NCBI GenBank assembly: GCA_023415775.1
Contig: JAEZJM010000029.1
Span: forward strand, 1-64,000
From: Bacillota bacterium
GTDB taxonomy: Bacteria > Bacillota > Negativicutes > Sporomusales > UBA7701
DNA: 64,000 nt
Direction: 5' to 3'
The translations under genes were made by a program, and so were the position numbers. Each line of letters begins with the position of its first letter. Positions within the stretch are counted from its first letter, which is position 1. The notes beneath the pieces are model-generated. The model saw nothing but the letters and a program-made list of their open reading frames with translations, searched no databases and was not told the DNA's origin. Positions 15,384 through 23,520 of the stretch are shown here, piece after piece.

Positions 15384-17909
15384 TCAGTTGTACGTGGCGT
15401 TGGTGAGAGTGGCTTGGAGGGCGGGGCGGTGGGCGAAGGAGCAGCCGTGCTCGGCGCGGGCGAAGTCTTCGTCGGCGCTGCAGTAGCAGCGTACGGGGGC
15501 TTCGGGGCGCAGGCGCCAGATGTCGACGGCGTATTCGGTGAAGGTGCGGTCGCCGGAGAATTTGCCGGAGTGGGCGATGTTGCGGATGGACATGTCGAGC
15601 CAGCGGCGGCGGTCGCGGTAGCGGCGCTCCAGCTCTTTCTGGGCGTCGACGTAGGCGGCGAAGTCTTTGAGGACGAGGAAGTGGTCGCCGTGGTGGAGGA
15701 AGGAGTCGAAGAGGGGGCGGTATTCGTCCGGGCCGCCGGGCAGGAAGCCGTTGACGAGCTGGTTGAGGACGGTTTTGACGCGCATGTCGCTGTTGTAGAT
15801 ATCCCAGGGGTTGTAGCCGCCGCGCTCGTAGATGGCGAGGACTTCGTCGGCGGTGAGGCCGAAGGTGATGATGTTGTCTTCGCCGACGGCGTTCATTATT
15901 TCGATGTTGCCGCCGTCGAGGGTGCCGATGATAACCGATCCGTTCATGATGAATTTCATGTTGCCGGTGCCGCAGGCTTCGCGGCTGGCGGTGGGTATCT
16001 GCTCGCTGACGTCGGTGGCCGGAAGGAGCAGCTCGAGGAGCGAGACGTTGTAGTTTTCGAGGAAGACGACTTTGATTTTGTCGTTAATGGTCTTGTCGTT
16101 GTTGACGACTTCGGCCATGTCGTTGATGAATTTGATGGCAAGCTTGGCGAGACGGTACGCGGGTGCGGCTTTGCCGCCGAAGATGAAGGCGCGGGGGGTG
16201 AGGTCCATGCCGGGGTCGGCCTTGAGCCGGTTGTAGAGGTGCATGATGTGGAAGGCGTTCATGGTCTGGCGCTTGTAGCCGTGGATGCGCTTGACGTGGG
16301 TGTCGAAGATGGCGTCGGGGTCGACCTTGATGCCGGTGGCGTCTCTGATGTAGGCGGCCAACTCGCCCTTGTGGTAGCGGCGGAGGGCGGCGAACCTGTC
16401 CTGGAAGGCGGGGTCGGCGGCGTGGGGCAGCAGGCCGAGAAGGTCGCAGGGGTACTGGACCCACTGCGGGCCGACGGTTTCGCCGAGGAGGTCGGCGAGC
16501 TGGGGGTTGGCTTTGACGAGGAAGCGGCGGTGGGTGACGCCGTTGGTTTTGTTGGTGAATTTGTCGGGGTAGAACTGGTGGAAGTTGCTCATGACCCGTT
16601 CCTTGAGGATGCGGGTGTGAAGCTGGGCGACGCCGTTGACGCTGTGGCTGCCGGCGATGGCGAGGTGGGCCATGTGGATGCGGCCGTCGGCTACGACGGC
16701 CATCGAACGGATACGGTCCCAGTCGCCGGGGTAGCGCTGCCACAGTTCGCGGCAGAAGCGCTCGTTGATTTCGTTGACGATGATGAAGAGGCGCGGCAGC
16801 AGGGTCTGGAAGAGGTCGACGGGCCAGGTCTCGAGGGCTTCGGGAAGGATGGTGTGGTTGGTGTAGGAGATGGTGGCGACGGTGAGGCTCCAGGCTTCGT
16901 CCCAGCCCATGCCGTGGTCGTCGATGAGGAGGCGCATGAGCTCGGGGACGGCTAACGCGGGGTGGGTGTCGTTGATGTGGACGGCGACGTGGTCGCTGAG
17001 GCGGGAGAGGGGTATGTCACGCCGGGTCTGGTCGGCGAGGATGGCCTGGAGGCTGGCGCTGGTGAGGAAGTAGTGCTGTTTGAGCCTGAGCGTCCGGCCG
17101 TCGTGGGTGGAGTCGTCGGGGTAGAGGACGCCGGTGATGGTTTCGACGTCGTTTTTGTATTCGATGGTTTTGAGACAGTCGTTGCGGCTGGTGGCCGAGC
17201 AGACGAAGTCGGTGCGGTGCGGCTCGGCGCTCCAGAGGCGGAGGGTGTTGACGGTGTCGTTCAGGTAGCCGACGACAGGGACGTCGTAGGGAACGGCCAT
17301 TACTGTTTCGTAGTTTTCGTGGCGGTAGCGGAGCTTGCCGTTGAGCTCGACGGCGACGGCGCCGCCGAAGCGGATGTCGACGGCTTCGCTCTCGCGGCGG
17401 AATTCGTAGATGAAGCCGGTTTTAAGCCAGTCGTCGGGGACTTCGATCTGGCGGCCGCCGACGATGCCCTGCTCGAAGAAGCCGTAGCGGTAGCGGAGGC
17501 CGCAGCCGTGGCCGGGAAGGCCTTCGGCGGCCATGGAGTCGAGGTAGCAGGCGGCGAGACGGCCGAGGCCGCCGTTGCCGAGGCCGGGGTCTTTTTCGCT
17601 GTCGAGGATGGCGCCGAGGTCGACGCCTAGGTCAAAGAGGGCGGCGGCGACGGTGTCGCGGATGCCGAGGTTGATAAGGTACATGTCGGTGAGACGGCCG
17701 AGGAGGAACTCAATAGACAGGTAGTAGACCTGCTTCTCCTGGCGCTGGCGGCGGCGCGACTGCAGCCACCGCCGGCCAATATGATCCCGGATGAGGCTGC
17801 TGAGCGCCTGGTATCTCTCGCCGTCGGAGGTCTCTTCGAGCGGTTTGCCGTGCAGTTGGGCCACTTTGTCCCGGTACTGGCGCTGGAATTCTTCTTTGTC
17901 GATGTTCAT
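15384..17909 (-). CDS. glgP: Glycogen/alpha-glucan phosphorylase
   Basis: Releases glucose-1-phosphate from glycogen; PLP-dependent (GT35). The 841 residues show YLSIEFLLGR near 43, GNGGLGRLAACYLDS near 112, HINDTHPALAVPELMR near 311, and the PLP-lysine region EACGTGNMKFIMNG near 640, followed by GTLDGGNIE. Length is typical. The last ~25 residues (after the expected helix) are an unusual Cys/Ala-rich tail. ATG 17909 is preceded by AAGGAGG at ideal spacing. Its first 200 bases overlap the 3' part of the glgA frame, an unusually long overlap. Confidence 0.96.
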   Translation of the reverse strand: MNIDKEEFQRQYRDKVAQLHGKPLEETSDGERYQALSSLIRDHIGRRWLQSRRRQRQEKQVYYLSIEFLLGRLTDMYLINLGIRDTVAAALFDLGVDLGAILDSEKDPGLGNGGLGRLAACYLDSMAAEGLPGHGCGLRYRYGFFEQGIVGGRQIEVPDDWLKTGFIYEFRRESEAVDIRFGGAVAVELNGKLRYRHENYETVMAVPYDVPVVGYLNDTVNTLRLWSAEPHRTDFVCSATSRNDCLKTIEYKNDVETITGVLYPDDSTHDGRTLRLKQHYFLTSASLQAILADQTRRDIPLSRLSDHVAVHINDTHPALAVPELMRLLIDDHGMGWDEAWSLTVATISYTNHTILPEALETWPVDLFQTLLPRLFIIVNEINERFCRELWQRYPGDWDRIRSMAVVADGRIHMAHLAIAGSHSVNGVAQLHTRILKERVMSNFHQFYPDKFTNKTNGVTHRRFLVKANPQLADLLGETVGPQWVQYPCDLLGLLPHAADPAFQDRFAALRRYHKGELAAYIRDATGIKVDPDAIFDTHVKRIHGYKRQTMNAFHIMHLYNRLKADPGMDLTPRAFIFGGKAAPAYRLAKLAIKFINDMAEVVNNDKTINDKIKVVFLENYNVSLLELLLPATDVSEQIPTASREACGTGNMKFIMNGSVIIGTLDGGNIEIMNAVGEDNIITFGLTADEVLAIYERGGYNPWDIYNSDMRVKTVLNQLVNGFLPGGPDEYRPLFDSFLHHGDHFLVLKDFAAYVDAQKELERRYRDRRRWLDMSIRNIAHSGKFSGDRTFTEYAVDIWRLRPEAPVRCYCSADEDFARAEHGCSFAHRPALQATLTNATYN

Positions 17910-19338
17910 GGGCGGCCTCCTTGACGACTAGTTGGTCGTATAGTTCGCTGTAGCGCCGCGCCGATTTCTCCCAGCCGTAGTCGCCGCTCATGGCGGTTTT
18001 GACGAGGGAGCGCCAGGCGGGCCGGTCGGTGTAGAGGGATAGCGCCCAGCGCAGGGTGTGGAGCAGGTCGTGGGCGTTGTAGTTGGCGAAGCTGAAGCCG
18101 TTGCCTTCGCCGGTGTACTGGTTAAATGGTCGGACGGTGTCGCGCAGGCCGCCGGTTTCGCGGACGAGCGGCAGGGCGCCGTAGCGCATGGCGGCGAGCT
18201 GGGCGAGGCCGCAGGGCTCGAAGAGGGAGGGCATGAGGAAGAGGTCGGCGGCGGCGAGGATGCGGCGGTACATGGCGTCGTCGAAGGGGAGGACGGTGGT
18301 CCGGCCGGGATGGCGGAAGGCGAGGTCGTGGAAGAAGGCGCGGTACCAGTCTTCGCCGTCGCCCATGACGACGAGCTGGAGATCGCCGGCAAGCATTTCC
18401 CCGGCGACGCGGATGATGAGGTCGAATCCTTTCTGGCGTACGAGCCGGGCGACGACGGCGACGAGCGGCGTTTCGGCCCTGACGGCCAGACCGAGCGCTT
18501 GCTGGAGCCTGAGCTTGTTTTCGCGTTTGCCCTCCAGGCAGCCTGTGAGGCCGTAGCGGTGGAAGAGGTGAGGATCGGCCGCGGGGTCGTAGGCTTCGCG
18601 GTCGATGCCGTTGAGGATGCCGGTGAGGTCGCCGCCCCGCGACCTCAGCAGCCCGTCGAGCATCTCGCCGTGGAAGGGGTGGCGGATCTCTTCGGCGTAG
18701 CTGGGGCTGACGGTGGTGACGCGGTCGGCGTAGGCGATGCCGGCTTTCATGAAGCTGACCTGGTCGTAGAATTCGACGCCGTCCGGGGTGAAGTGCTCCC
18801 AGCCGAGGTCGACGATGTCGCCCATGACGGTTTTGGCGAAGATGCCCTGGTGTTTGAGGTTGTGGATGGTGAAGACGGTGCGGGCGGAACTGCCGCCATG
18901 GGCGGCCAGATAGGCGGGGATGAGGCCGGCGTGCCAGTCGTGGCAGTGGAGGATGTCGGGGCTGAAGGCGAGGTGGGGCAGGGCTGCGAGGACGGCGCGG
19001 GCGAAGTAGGCGTAGCGCTCGGCTTCGTCGTAGTGGCCGTAGAGGCGGAGGCGATCGAAGTAGTAGCGGTTGTCAAGGAAATAAAAAGGCACGTCCCGGT
19101 GCCTGAGGGTGTGGAGGCCGCAGTACTGCCGCCGCCAGCCTACCGGGACGGTTATCTCTGTGACGGGGGCCATCGCCGCCCGCAGGCCGGGCGGAATGGA
19201 GCCGTAGAGGGGCATAATGACTCTGGCGTCGATACCGAGCCGCCGGAGCGCTCCGGGCAGGGAGCCGACGACTTCGCCCAGGCCACCGCTTTTGGCGAAG
19301 GGCGCGGCTTCGGCGGCGGCGAACAGCACTGTTGTCAT
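17710..19338 (-). CDS. glgA: Glycogen synthase, with an out-of-family C-terminal extension
   Basis: ADP-glucose-type glycogen synthase (GT5). AKSGGLGEVVGSLP near residue 15 is the KxGGL motif; HCHDWHAGLIP near 130, TIHNLKHQG near 153, ILNGIDREAYDP near 240 and MPSLFEPCGLAQLAAMRYG near 370 are all typical. The family usually ends near residue 475, here at RRYSELYDQL. The frame then runs 65 more residues (Arg/Pro-rich, low-complexity) across the first 200 bases of glgP. A TAG lies in the +1 frame right at QL, so a one-base indel near the 3' end would explain the missing stop. There is no glgC or glgB in the window. Confidence 0.9.
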   Translation of the reverse strand: MTTVLFAAAEAAPFAKSGGLGEVVGSLPGALRRLGIDARVIMPLYGSIPPGLRAAMAPVTEITVPVGWRRQYCGLHTLRHRDVPFYFLDNRYYFDRLRLYGHYDEAERYAYFARAVLAALPHLAFSPDILHCHDWHAGLIPAYLAAHGGSSARTVFTIHNLKHQGIFAKTVMGDIVDLGWEHFTPDGVEFYDQVSFMKAGIAYADRVTTVSPSYAEEIRHPFHGEMLDGLLRSRGGDLTGILNGIDREAYDPAADPHLFHRYGLTGCLEGKRENKLRLQQALGLAVRAETPLVAVVARLVRQKGFDLIIRVAGEMLAGDLQLVVMGDGEDWYRAFFHDLAFRHPGRTTVLPFDDAMYRRILAAADLFLMPSLFEPCGLAQLAAMRYGALPLVRETGGLRDTVRPFNQYTGEGNGFSFANYNAHDLLHTLRWALSLYTDRPAWRSLVKTAMSGDYGWEKSARRYSELYDQLVVKEAAHEHRQRRIPAPVPGQSGPTARQTARRDLRRREIPGAQQPHPGSYWPAVAAVAPPPAPGEAGLLPVY

Positions 19339-19470
19339 GGGCGGTCATCGTTCCTTCTTTCGTGATGGATTTTGGCACGTTGGGATTATTGTATGCCGCG
19401 TGCAGGTATGTTTATGCGGCCGGGAAAAAGAAAAAAGCCCGCGATATGGGGTGGCAGGCATGTAGTCTTG

Positions 19471-19806
19471 CGAAGCGCGAAGGCTCATGCGCCCAAGCTG
19501 CGGCTTAACGCGCCGTAAGGCTTGGGCCGACTCCGCCGTACCGTCCGCAAAAGTCGCATCCGGCTCCTTGCGGACTAAACCGACCCTCCACGGTCGGTTT
19601 TACGGTGTCGTGAGCGGCCTGCTTCGCCAACGGCGCGGTATAAGCCTCCGCAACGGCGCATGCGCCTGCGCGCTCCACCCCACTCCGTCTCTACAAATTT
19701 TTTTTGGTGAAAATACCGCTTTGGACGAAAAGTGGACTTTTAGTGGACTGTTTGACAAAAAAGCGTGATATGATGATATCGTGAAGAAGACCGCCGGAGG
19801 GCGGCC
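19471..19806 (+). repeat. Repeat family C, copy 2, ending in a promoter-like segment
   Basis: Matches 4111-4440, best in its last ~90 bases. That part has AGTGGACTTTTAGTGGACTG (two direct repeats, 11-bp period), then TTGACA, then TGATATGATGATATCG. A GACCGCC/GGCGGCC hairpin with a following T-rich stretch (about 19785-19815) comes next. It directly precedes the ATG at 19846, so here it probably serves as promoter plus leader. The rest of 19339-19845 holds no gene. Confidence 0.65.
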
Positions 19807-19845
19807 TTCTTATTTTATGCCGCAAAACGGCAAGGAGGAGAGAGC

Positions 19846-20919
19846 ATGAACGCGAGGACAAGAGAGGAAGAGTACATGAGGAGGATGAAGGCGCTGGGGT
19901 ATGAGCCGGATTTAAGGGGGATGGACGACGGGGATATCGAGTGGGAACTTGGCAAAATGGATGGAGCCAACCGGAGGCGGGAAGCCGAGTGGCAGCAGCC
20001 GGTGTACCGGCCGGTGGACCCTGGGCTGAAGGCCAGAATCCTACGCATGTTCGGCCAGCCGCACGACGAGAGCGCCATCCCCAAGGGGCAGGAGTTTTAC
20101 CTCAACGGCTGGGACAACGGGGAGGATGAGTACAGATTGCAGAAGAAACCTGCGCCTGCGCCGGGTATGTTGAATCCGTTGAGTGGCGGAACGAAGCGGC
20201 CGGAGGAGTCGCTCATTTATTGGGATGCGGCGTTGAGCCGGGCCGGAGGAGGAAATATTTTTGAACCGTATCTGAAGCCGCTTACCACTGTTCCGGAACA
20301 GGATGGCGCTACGTATCCCGCCCGAGATACCAGGTATACTCAGTACAGTTACGAGCCAAGCGGACATGACGTGGGGGTGCATATGAAGGGCACAACGACT
20401 GACACCTCCCAAGCAGGTGGAATCGTGGACAGTGCGGCAAATAAGGAACCTCCCGACACTAGGCAAACAAGTAAAGAATATGGAGATCATTACATCCTTT
20501 TCAGCCGTGAAGATCAGCGCTTCTATTGGATAGACCCAAGAACTGGGACAGTGGTTAATTCATGGGAAGCCAGCAGTGCTTTTGAACCCGGAGTGAATGA
20601 AAATGGCGAGCCGCGAGAGTCGTTGCCGGTCGGGTCTTATGAGGCTACGGCGGAAATAACGAACGGCAAGTATGGGCCTGCATACGGCACATTCTATATC
20701 ACTACCGGCGACCCGCGCGGCAGGGACTTTCACGGCGGCGGCTCAGCGTTAGAAGATCCTTACGCACCGTACCAAGAATTAAAACCAACCTTCGGATGCC
20801 TGCGGGGACATAACGCAGATGGCGAGAAACTATGCCGACTGATGTATGGTCAGGGAGGCAGAGCCCGTTTAATCGTGATTAACGGGCCTGCCAACCTAAG
20901 CGACAACGACCTCCGATGA
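19846..20919 (+). CDS. L,D-transpeptidase-like (YkuD/DUF2778-type) protein, 357 aa
   Basis: The C-terminal ~150 residues read as a transpeptidase-like fold: HYILFSREDQRFYWIDPRTG, then SLPVGSYEATAE, YGTFYITTG and the paired FHGGG...FGCLRGHN, which place a His and Cys where YkuD-like enzymes have their catalytic pair. The first ~200 residues are polar, charged and Pro/Gly-rich, with no domain I know. There is no signal peptide, so any cell-wall role would need another export route; DUF2778-like toxins are an alternative. ATG follows CAAGGAGGAGAGAGC. It is preceded by repeat C2 and followed by a strong terminator. Confidence 0.7.
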   Translation: MNARTREEEYMRRMKALGYEPDLRGMDDGDIEWELGKMDGANRRREAEWQQPVYRPVDPGLKARILRMFGQPHDESAIPKGQEFYLNGWDNGEDEYRLQKKPAPAPGMLNPLSGGTKRPEESLIYWDAALSRAGGGNIFEPYLKPLTTVPEQDGATYPARDTRYTQYSYEPSGHDVGVHMKGTTTDTSQAGGIVDSAANKEPPDTRQTSKEYGDHYILFSREDQRFYWIDPRTGTVVNSWEASSAFEPGVNENGEPRESLPVGSYEATAEITNGKYGPAYGTFYITTGDPRGRDFHGGGSALEDPYAPYQELKPTFGCLRGHNADGEKLCRLMYGQGGRARLIVINGPANLSDNDLR

Positions 20920-20930
20920 TGCCGAAGGCA

Positions 20931-20964
20931 AAAGAAACCTGGCCGTATCCGGCCAGGTTTCTTT
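20931..20964. terminator. Bidirectional terminator
   Basis: AAAGAAACCTGGCCG, loop TATC, CGGCCAGGTTTCTTT. It separates the converging transpeptidase-like gene and the exported protein gene. Confidence 0.92.
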
Positions 20965-20975
20965 GTCGCCTTGAA

Positions 20976-21521
20976 TCACTTTGGCGTTATTGACCACCAA
21001 CTGAAGGAACGCGCCATATATATAAAATCATCGCGGTATTTTTCGGCCAGGTCTTTAGGCGCGGTTAGGACGATGACCGCAAAAATCGAGCTTTCCGCGT
21101 TAGTGTCTATATAGCAGAGGTAGTCGGTCTGGTCATCGTTTATGAGGTATTTTTTGGCGGCATATTCTAATTTTAGGCCGGGGATGTCAAATTCCTCGAA
21201 GGCAATCTTTTTTTTCCTGTTGGAAAAGTCGTTCATATCGGCCTGGAGGTGTTGCGCGACGGTGAGGCCGTTTCTGGCAAGAATCCTGATATACATAAGG
21301 GCCGGAGAGGAATCGAAATTGTAGCCCGGCAAGCAGAAATAGATGTTTACTGTGTTGCGGGTGGCGTCGTTGACTACTCCCTTCCAGCCTGTCGGCTCGG
21401 AAACTTTAAAAGCCCAGCTAAAGTCTTTACCGTAGACGAGAAGCATGTCCTCGGCGTTAGCGTCACCGCCGACGCAGAACATAATGAGCAGGGTAATCAG
21501 GACACACTTGACGATTTTCAT
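20976..21521 (-). CDS. Exported hypothetical protein, 181 aa
   Basis: The N-terminus MKIVKCVLITLLIMFCVGGDANA is a clear Sec signal peptide with an ANA-E cleavage site near residue 23. The mature part (about 158 residues) contains FSWAFKVSEPTGWKG and a closing DDFIYMARSFSWW, a pattern seen in small periplasmic proteins that share a 'PsbP/ lipoprotein' type fold, but I cannot name a family. It should sit in the periplasm or cell envelope. It is a single gene, AT-richer than the core, ending at the shared terminator. Confidence 0.75.
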   Translation of the reverse strand: MKIVKCVLITLLIMFCVGGDANAEDMLLVYGKDFSWAFKVSEPTGWKGVVNDATRNTVNIYFCLPGYNFDSSPALMYIRILARNGLTVAQHLQADMNDFSNRKKKIAFEEFDIPGLKLEYAAKKYLINDDQTDYLCYIDTNAESSIFAVIVLTAPKDLAEKYRDDFIYMARSFSWWSITPK

Positions 21522-21729
21522 GCCGTTTCACCCCTTAAACCCATATTCCATTTAGTTGTTATTTTGACAAAAAAAGTCAATACCCTTTTTTTCGCCAATT
21601 ACTACAATGGGCCGCTGGAAAGCCCTCCCGCAGCTTAAACTGCCGTTTTTTACACAAAAGGAAAATAATGTGTCATGGTGAAATAATATTTAGTACAGTC
21701 TCCTTTCAACAGCAAAGGAGGGACCGCTT

Positions 21730-22053
21730 GTGTACGATTTCGTAAGACAAAATAAAATAATGTTTACAGTAGGGTTGTCGATAGCAATTGGGTTGGTATG
21801 GTCTTATATTTATTTCTTTATATTATGGAACTACCTTCCTTATCGGAGCTGGATTCACGAGCATGTTGACCCGCAGGGAATTCTGATAGCTATCAGTACA
21901 TTTATTGGGCTGATTATTGGAAAAAACTTAAAGGAACGAATTGTTCTTTTTGTTATTAGCGTGGCATGTTCGTTGGGCAGTATGTGGCTATATATTTTAC
22001 TTCTTTTTATTGAAGCTACCGGACGGTTTTTAGAAAATATGGGTTCTAAATAA
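21730..22053 (+). CDS. Small membrane protein, 107 aa, three predicted TM helices
   Basis: The GTG start at 21730 follows AAAGGAGGGACCGCTT. Hydrophobic segments lie near residues 10-34 (MFTVGLSIAIGLVWSYIYFF), 49-65 (GILIAISTFIGLIIG) and 70-95 (IVLFVISVACSLGSMWLYI). There is no recognisable motif. AT-rich, single gene, followed by repeat A2. Likely an accessory inner-membrane protein. Confidence 0.7.
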   Translation: MYDFVRQNKIMFTVGLSIAIGLVWSYIYFFILWNYLPYRSWIHEHVDPQGILIAISTFIGLIIGKNLKERIVLFVISVACSLGSMWLYILLLFIEATGRFLENMGSK

Positions 22054-22120
22054 GCTTTTGGCTACGCCACAATTGGGCGCTTATGGGCGGCTCTTCAGTA
22101 TTAGGCACTTGTGAATGCCG

Positions 22121-22242
22121 GGGCCGTTCAGAAGGTCCCAGATGCTAGGCGGGCCGAGCATGCGCAGCGACGCGTACTCGGACGTACGCTAGCAAGCACG
22201 CGCAGGACCAACAACGCAGATGGGGCCTTATCAACGGTCCCC
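22121..22242 (+). repeat. Palindromic repeat family A, copy 2
   Basis: The ends GGGCCGTTCAGAAGGTCCCA and TGGGGCCTTATCAACGGTCC pair with each other. The inner GCGACGCGTACTCGGACGTACGC forms the tip. A piece of another right arm, CTTATGGGCGGC, lies just upstream at about 22080-22091. Confidence 0.8.
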
Positions 22243-22256
22243 CCCGAATACAGCTG

Positions 22257-22287
22257 AAAAACCCCGGGCGATTGCCCGGGGTTTTTC
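22257..22287 (-). terminator. Terminator after the PaaG-like gene (bidirectional stem)
   Basis: AAAAACCCCGGGC, loop GATT, GCCCGGGGTTTTT, abutting the stop of the gene at 22288. Confidence 0.92.
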
Positions 22288-23073
22288 CTACTGCCCCCTA
22301 AATACAGGGGGGCGTTTTTGCTGGAAGGCGAGTACCCCTTCCCTATAATCCTCCGTCGCCGCGCAGATGGTCTGGAGGTCGGCTTCGTATTCGAGGACGG
22401 CGTCGAGGTCGAGGTCGAGGCTGCGGCCGATGATTTTTTTCATGCAGCCTAGAGCGATGGGGGCGGCGGCGGCGAGGCGGGCAGCGAATTCGCCGGTGAC
22501 GGCGGGAAGGTCGGCCGGGTCGGCGAGCTTGTTTACGAGGCCGAGACTGTGGGCGGTGTCGGCGTCGATGAGGTCGGCGGTGAACATGAGTTCTTTGGCT
22601 TTGTGGGGGCCGACGAGCCGCGGCAGGAGGTAGAGGCCGCCGCAGTCGGGAACGAGGCCGACTTTGGCGAAGCTTTGGGCGAAGCGGGCGGCGCGGGAGG
22701 CGATGACGATGTCGCAGGCGAGGGCGAGGTTGAAGCCGGCGCCGGCGGCGACGCCGTTGACCATGGCGACGACGGGTTTTTCGAGGCCGATGATGAGGGC
22801 GGCGAGCTGACCGGCGTCTTTGATGAAGCGGCGGAAGGCGACTTTGTCGGCGGCGAGGGGGTCGAGGTAGGCAAGGTCGCCGCCGGCGCAGAAGGCTTTG
22901 CCGCTGCCGGTGAGGACGATGCATCTAACCGCGGGGTCGGCCTCTAGCGCCCGCAGGGCGGCAGCGAGCCGGTCGACGAGGTCGCGGTTCAGGGCGTTTA
23001 ATACTTCGGGCCTGTTCAAGGTGACGGTGGCGATGCCGCCTTCGACGGCGACGAGGACGGATTCGCTGGCCAT
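22288..23073 (-). CDS. Enoyl-CoA hydratase/isomerase family protein, PaaG-like, 261 aa
   Basis: Crotonase-fold enzyme with LNRPEVLNALNRDL near residue 19, the oxyanion-hole motif GKAFCAGGDL near 58, NGVAAGAGFNLALACD near 105 and VGLVPDCGGLYLLPRLVG near 140. The two hydratase glutamates are replaced: Asn in GAGFN and Asp in VPDCGG. This pattern is seen in the PaaG/epoxyphenylacetyl-CoA isomerase type, so isomerisation of an acyl-CoA is more likely than hydration. It stands apart from the main crt-hbd operon at 59-63 kb and is flanked by repeats on both sides. Confidence 0.88.
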   Translation of the reverse strand: MASESVLVAVEGGIATVTLNRPEVLNALNRDLVDRLAAALRALEADPAVRCIVLTGSGKAFCAGGDLAYLDPLAADKVAFRRFIKDAGQLAALIIGLEKPVVAMVNGVAAGAGFNLALACDIVIASRAARFAQSFAKVGLVPDCGGLYLLPRLVGPHKAKELMFTADLIDADTAHSLGLVNKLADPADLPAVTGEFAARLAAAAPIALGCMKKIIGRSLDLDLDAVLEYEADLQTICAATEDYREGVLAFQQKRPPVFRGQ

Positions 23074-23151
23074 GGTTTTTGCCTCCTTTTATGTATGTAG
23101 TGGGATGGGGTATTGGGCTGGGCCTAGCCGGCGTTTTCCGGCTTTGGGAAG

Positions 23152-23303
23152 CCACACGCTGCGTCGGCGGTCTTGCTAAGCTCGTCGCCGACAGCACCGC
23201 ACCACCGCCAAAATCACGTCCATGTTCATTTGTCGGTTCTCGCGGCCGTCCATGGCCGCTCGTGCGGTGCTGTTACCGGCTCTCTCGCTAAGTAGCGGCC
23301 GCC
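23152..23303 (+). repeat. Palindromic repeat family B, copy 3
   Basis: Arms ACAGCACCGCAC/GTGCGGTGCTGT pair perfectly. The inner GCGGCCGTCCATGGCCGC also pairs, whereas copy 1 has GCCGCC/GGCGGC at this place, so the stem is kept while its bases change. The module-D insertion of copy 1 is absent. Confidence 0.78.
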
Positions 23304-23396
23304 GTCTCACTTCACGTGGCTGCCCCAAAACAGGAAACCGCCGGCAGGGGGACGCCCCCCCCCTTCCCTATAGTTCGCGTTCTTTTTTGTGTTGCC

Positions 23397-23520
23397 GGGA
23401 CCGTTCAGAAGCCGTCATATGCAAGGCGCACCGGAGGATGTCACCGGAAGCGTACACGTACGTACGCTGAGGATGGCAGCCGAGGAGCAACGCCGCAGAT
23501 GAGGGCTTATGGGCGGTCCC
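23397..23520 (+). repeat. Palindromic repeat family A, copy 3
   Basis: GGGACCGTTCAGAAGCCGTC opens it and GCTTATGGGCGGTCCC closes it, with the tip AGCGTACACGTACGTACGCT. The closing arm supplies the last codons and stop (GDRP, TAA) of the amidohydrolase gene on the minus strand. 23304-23396 shows no gene. Confidence 0.8.

Noticed and set aside
15414..16955. 513-codon plus-strand frame opposite glgP
   Set aside because: Val/Gly/Glu/Asp-rich mirror of a highly conserved gene; no start signal.
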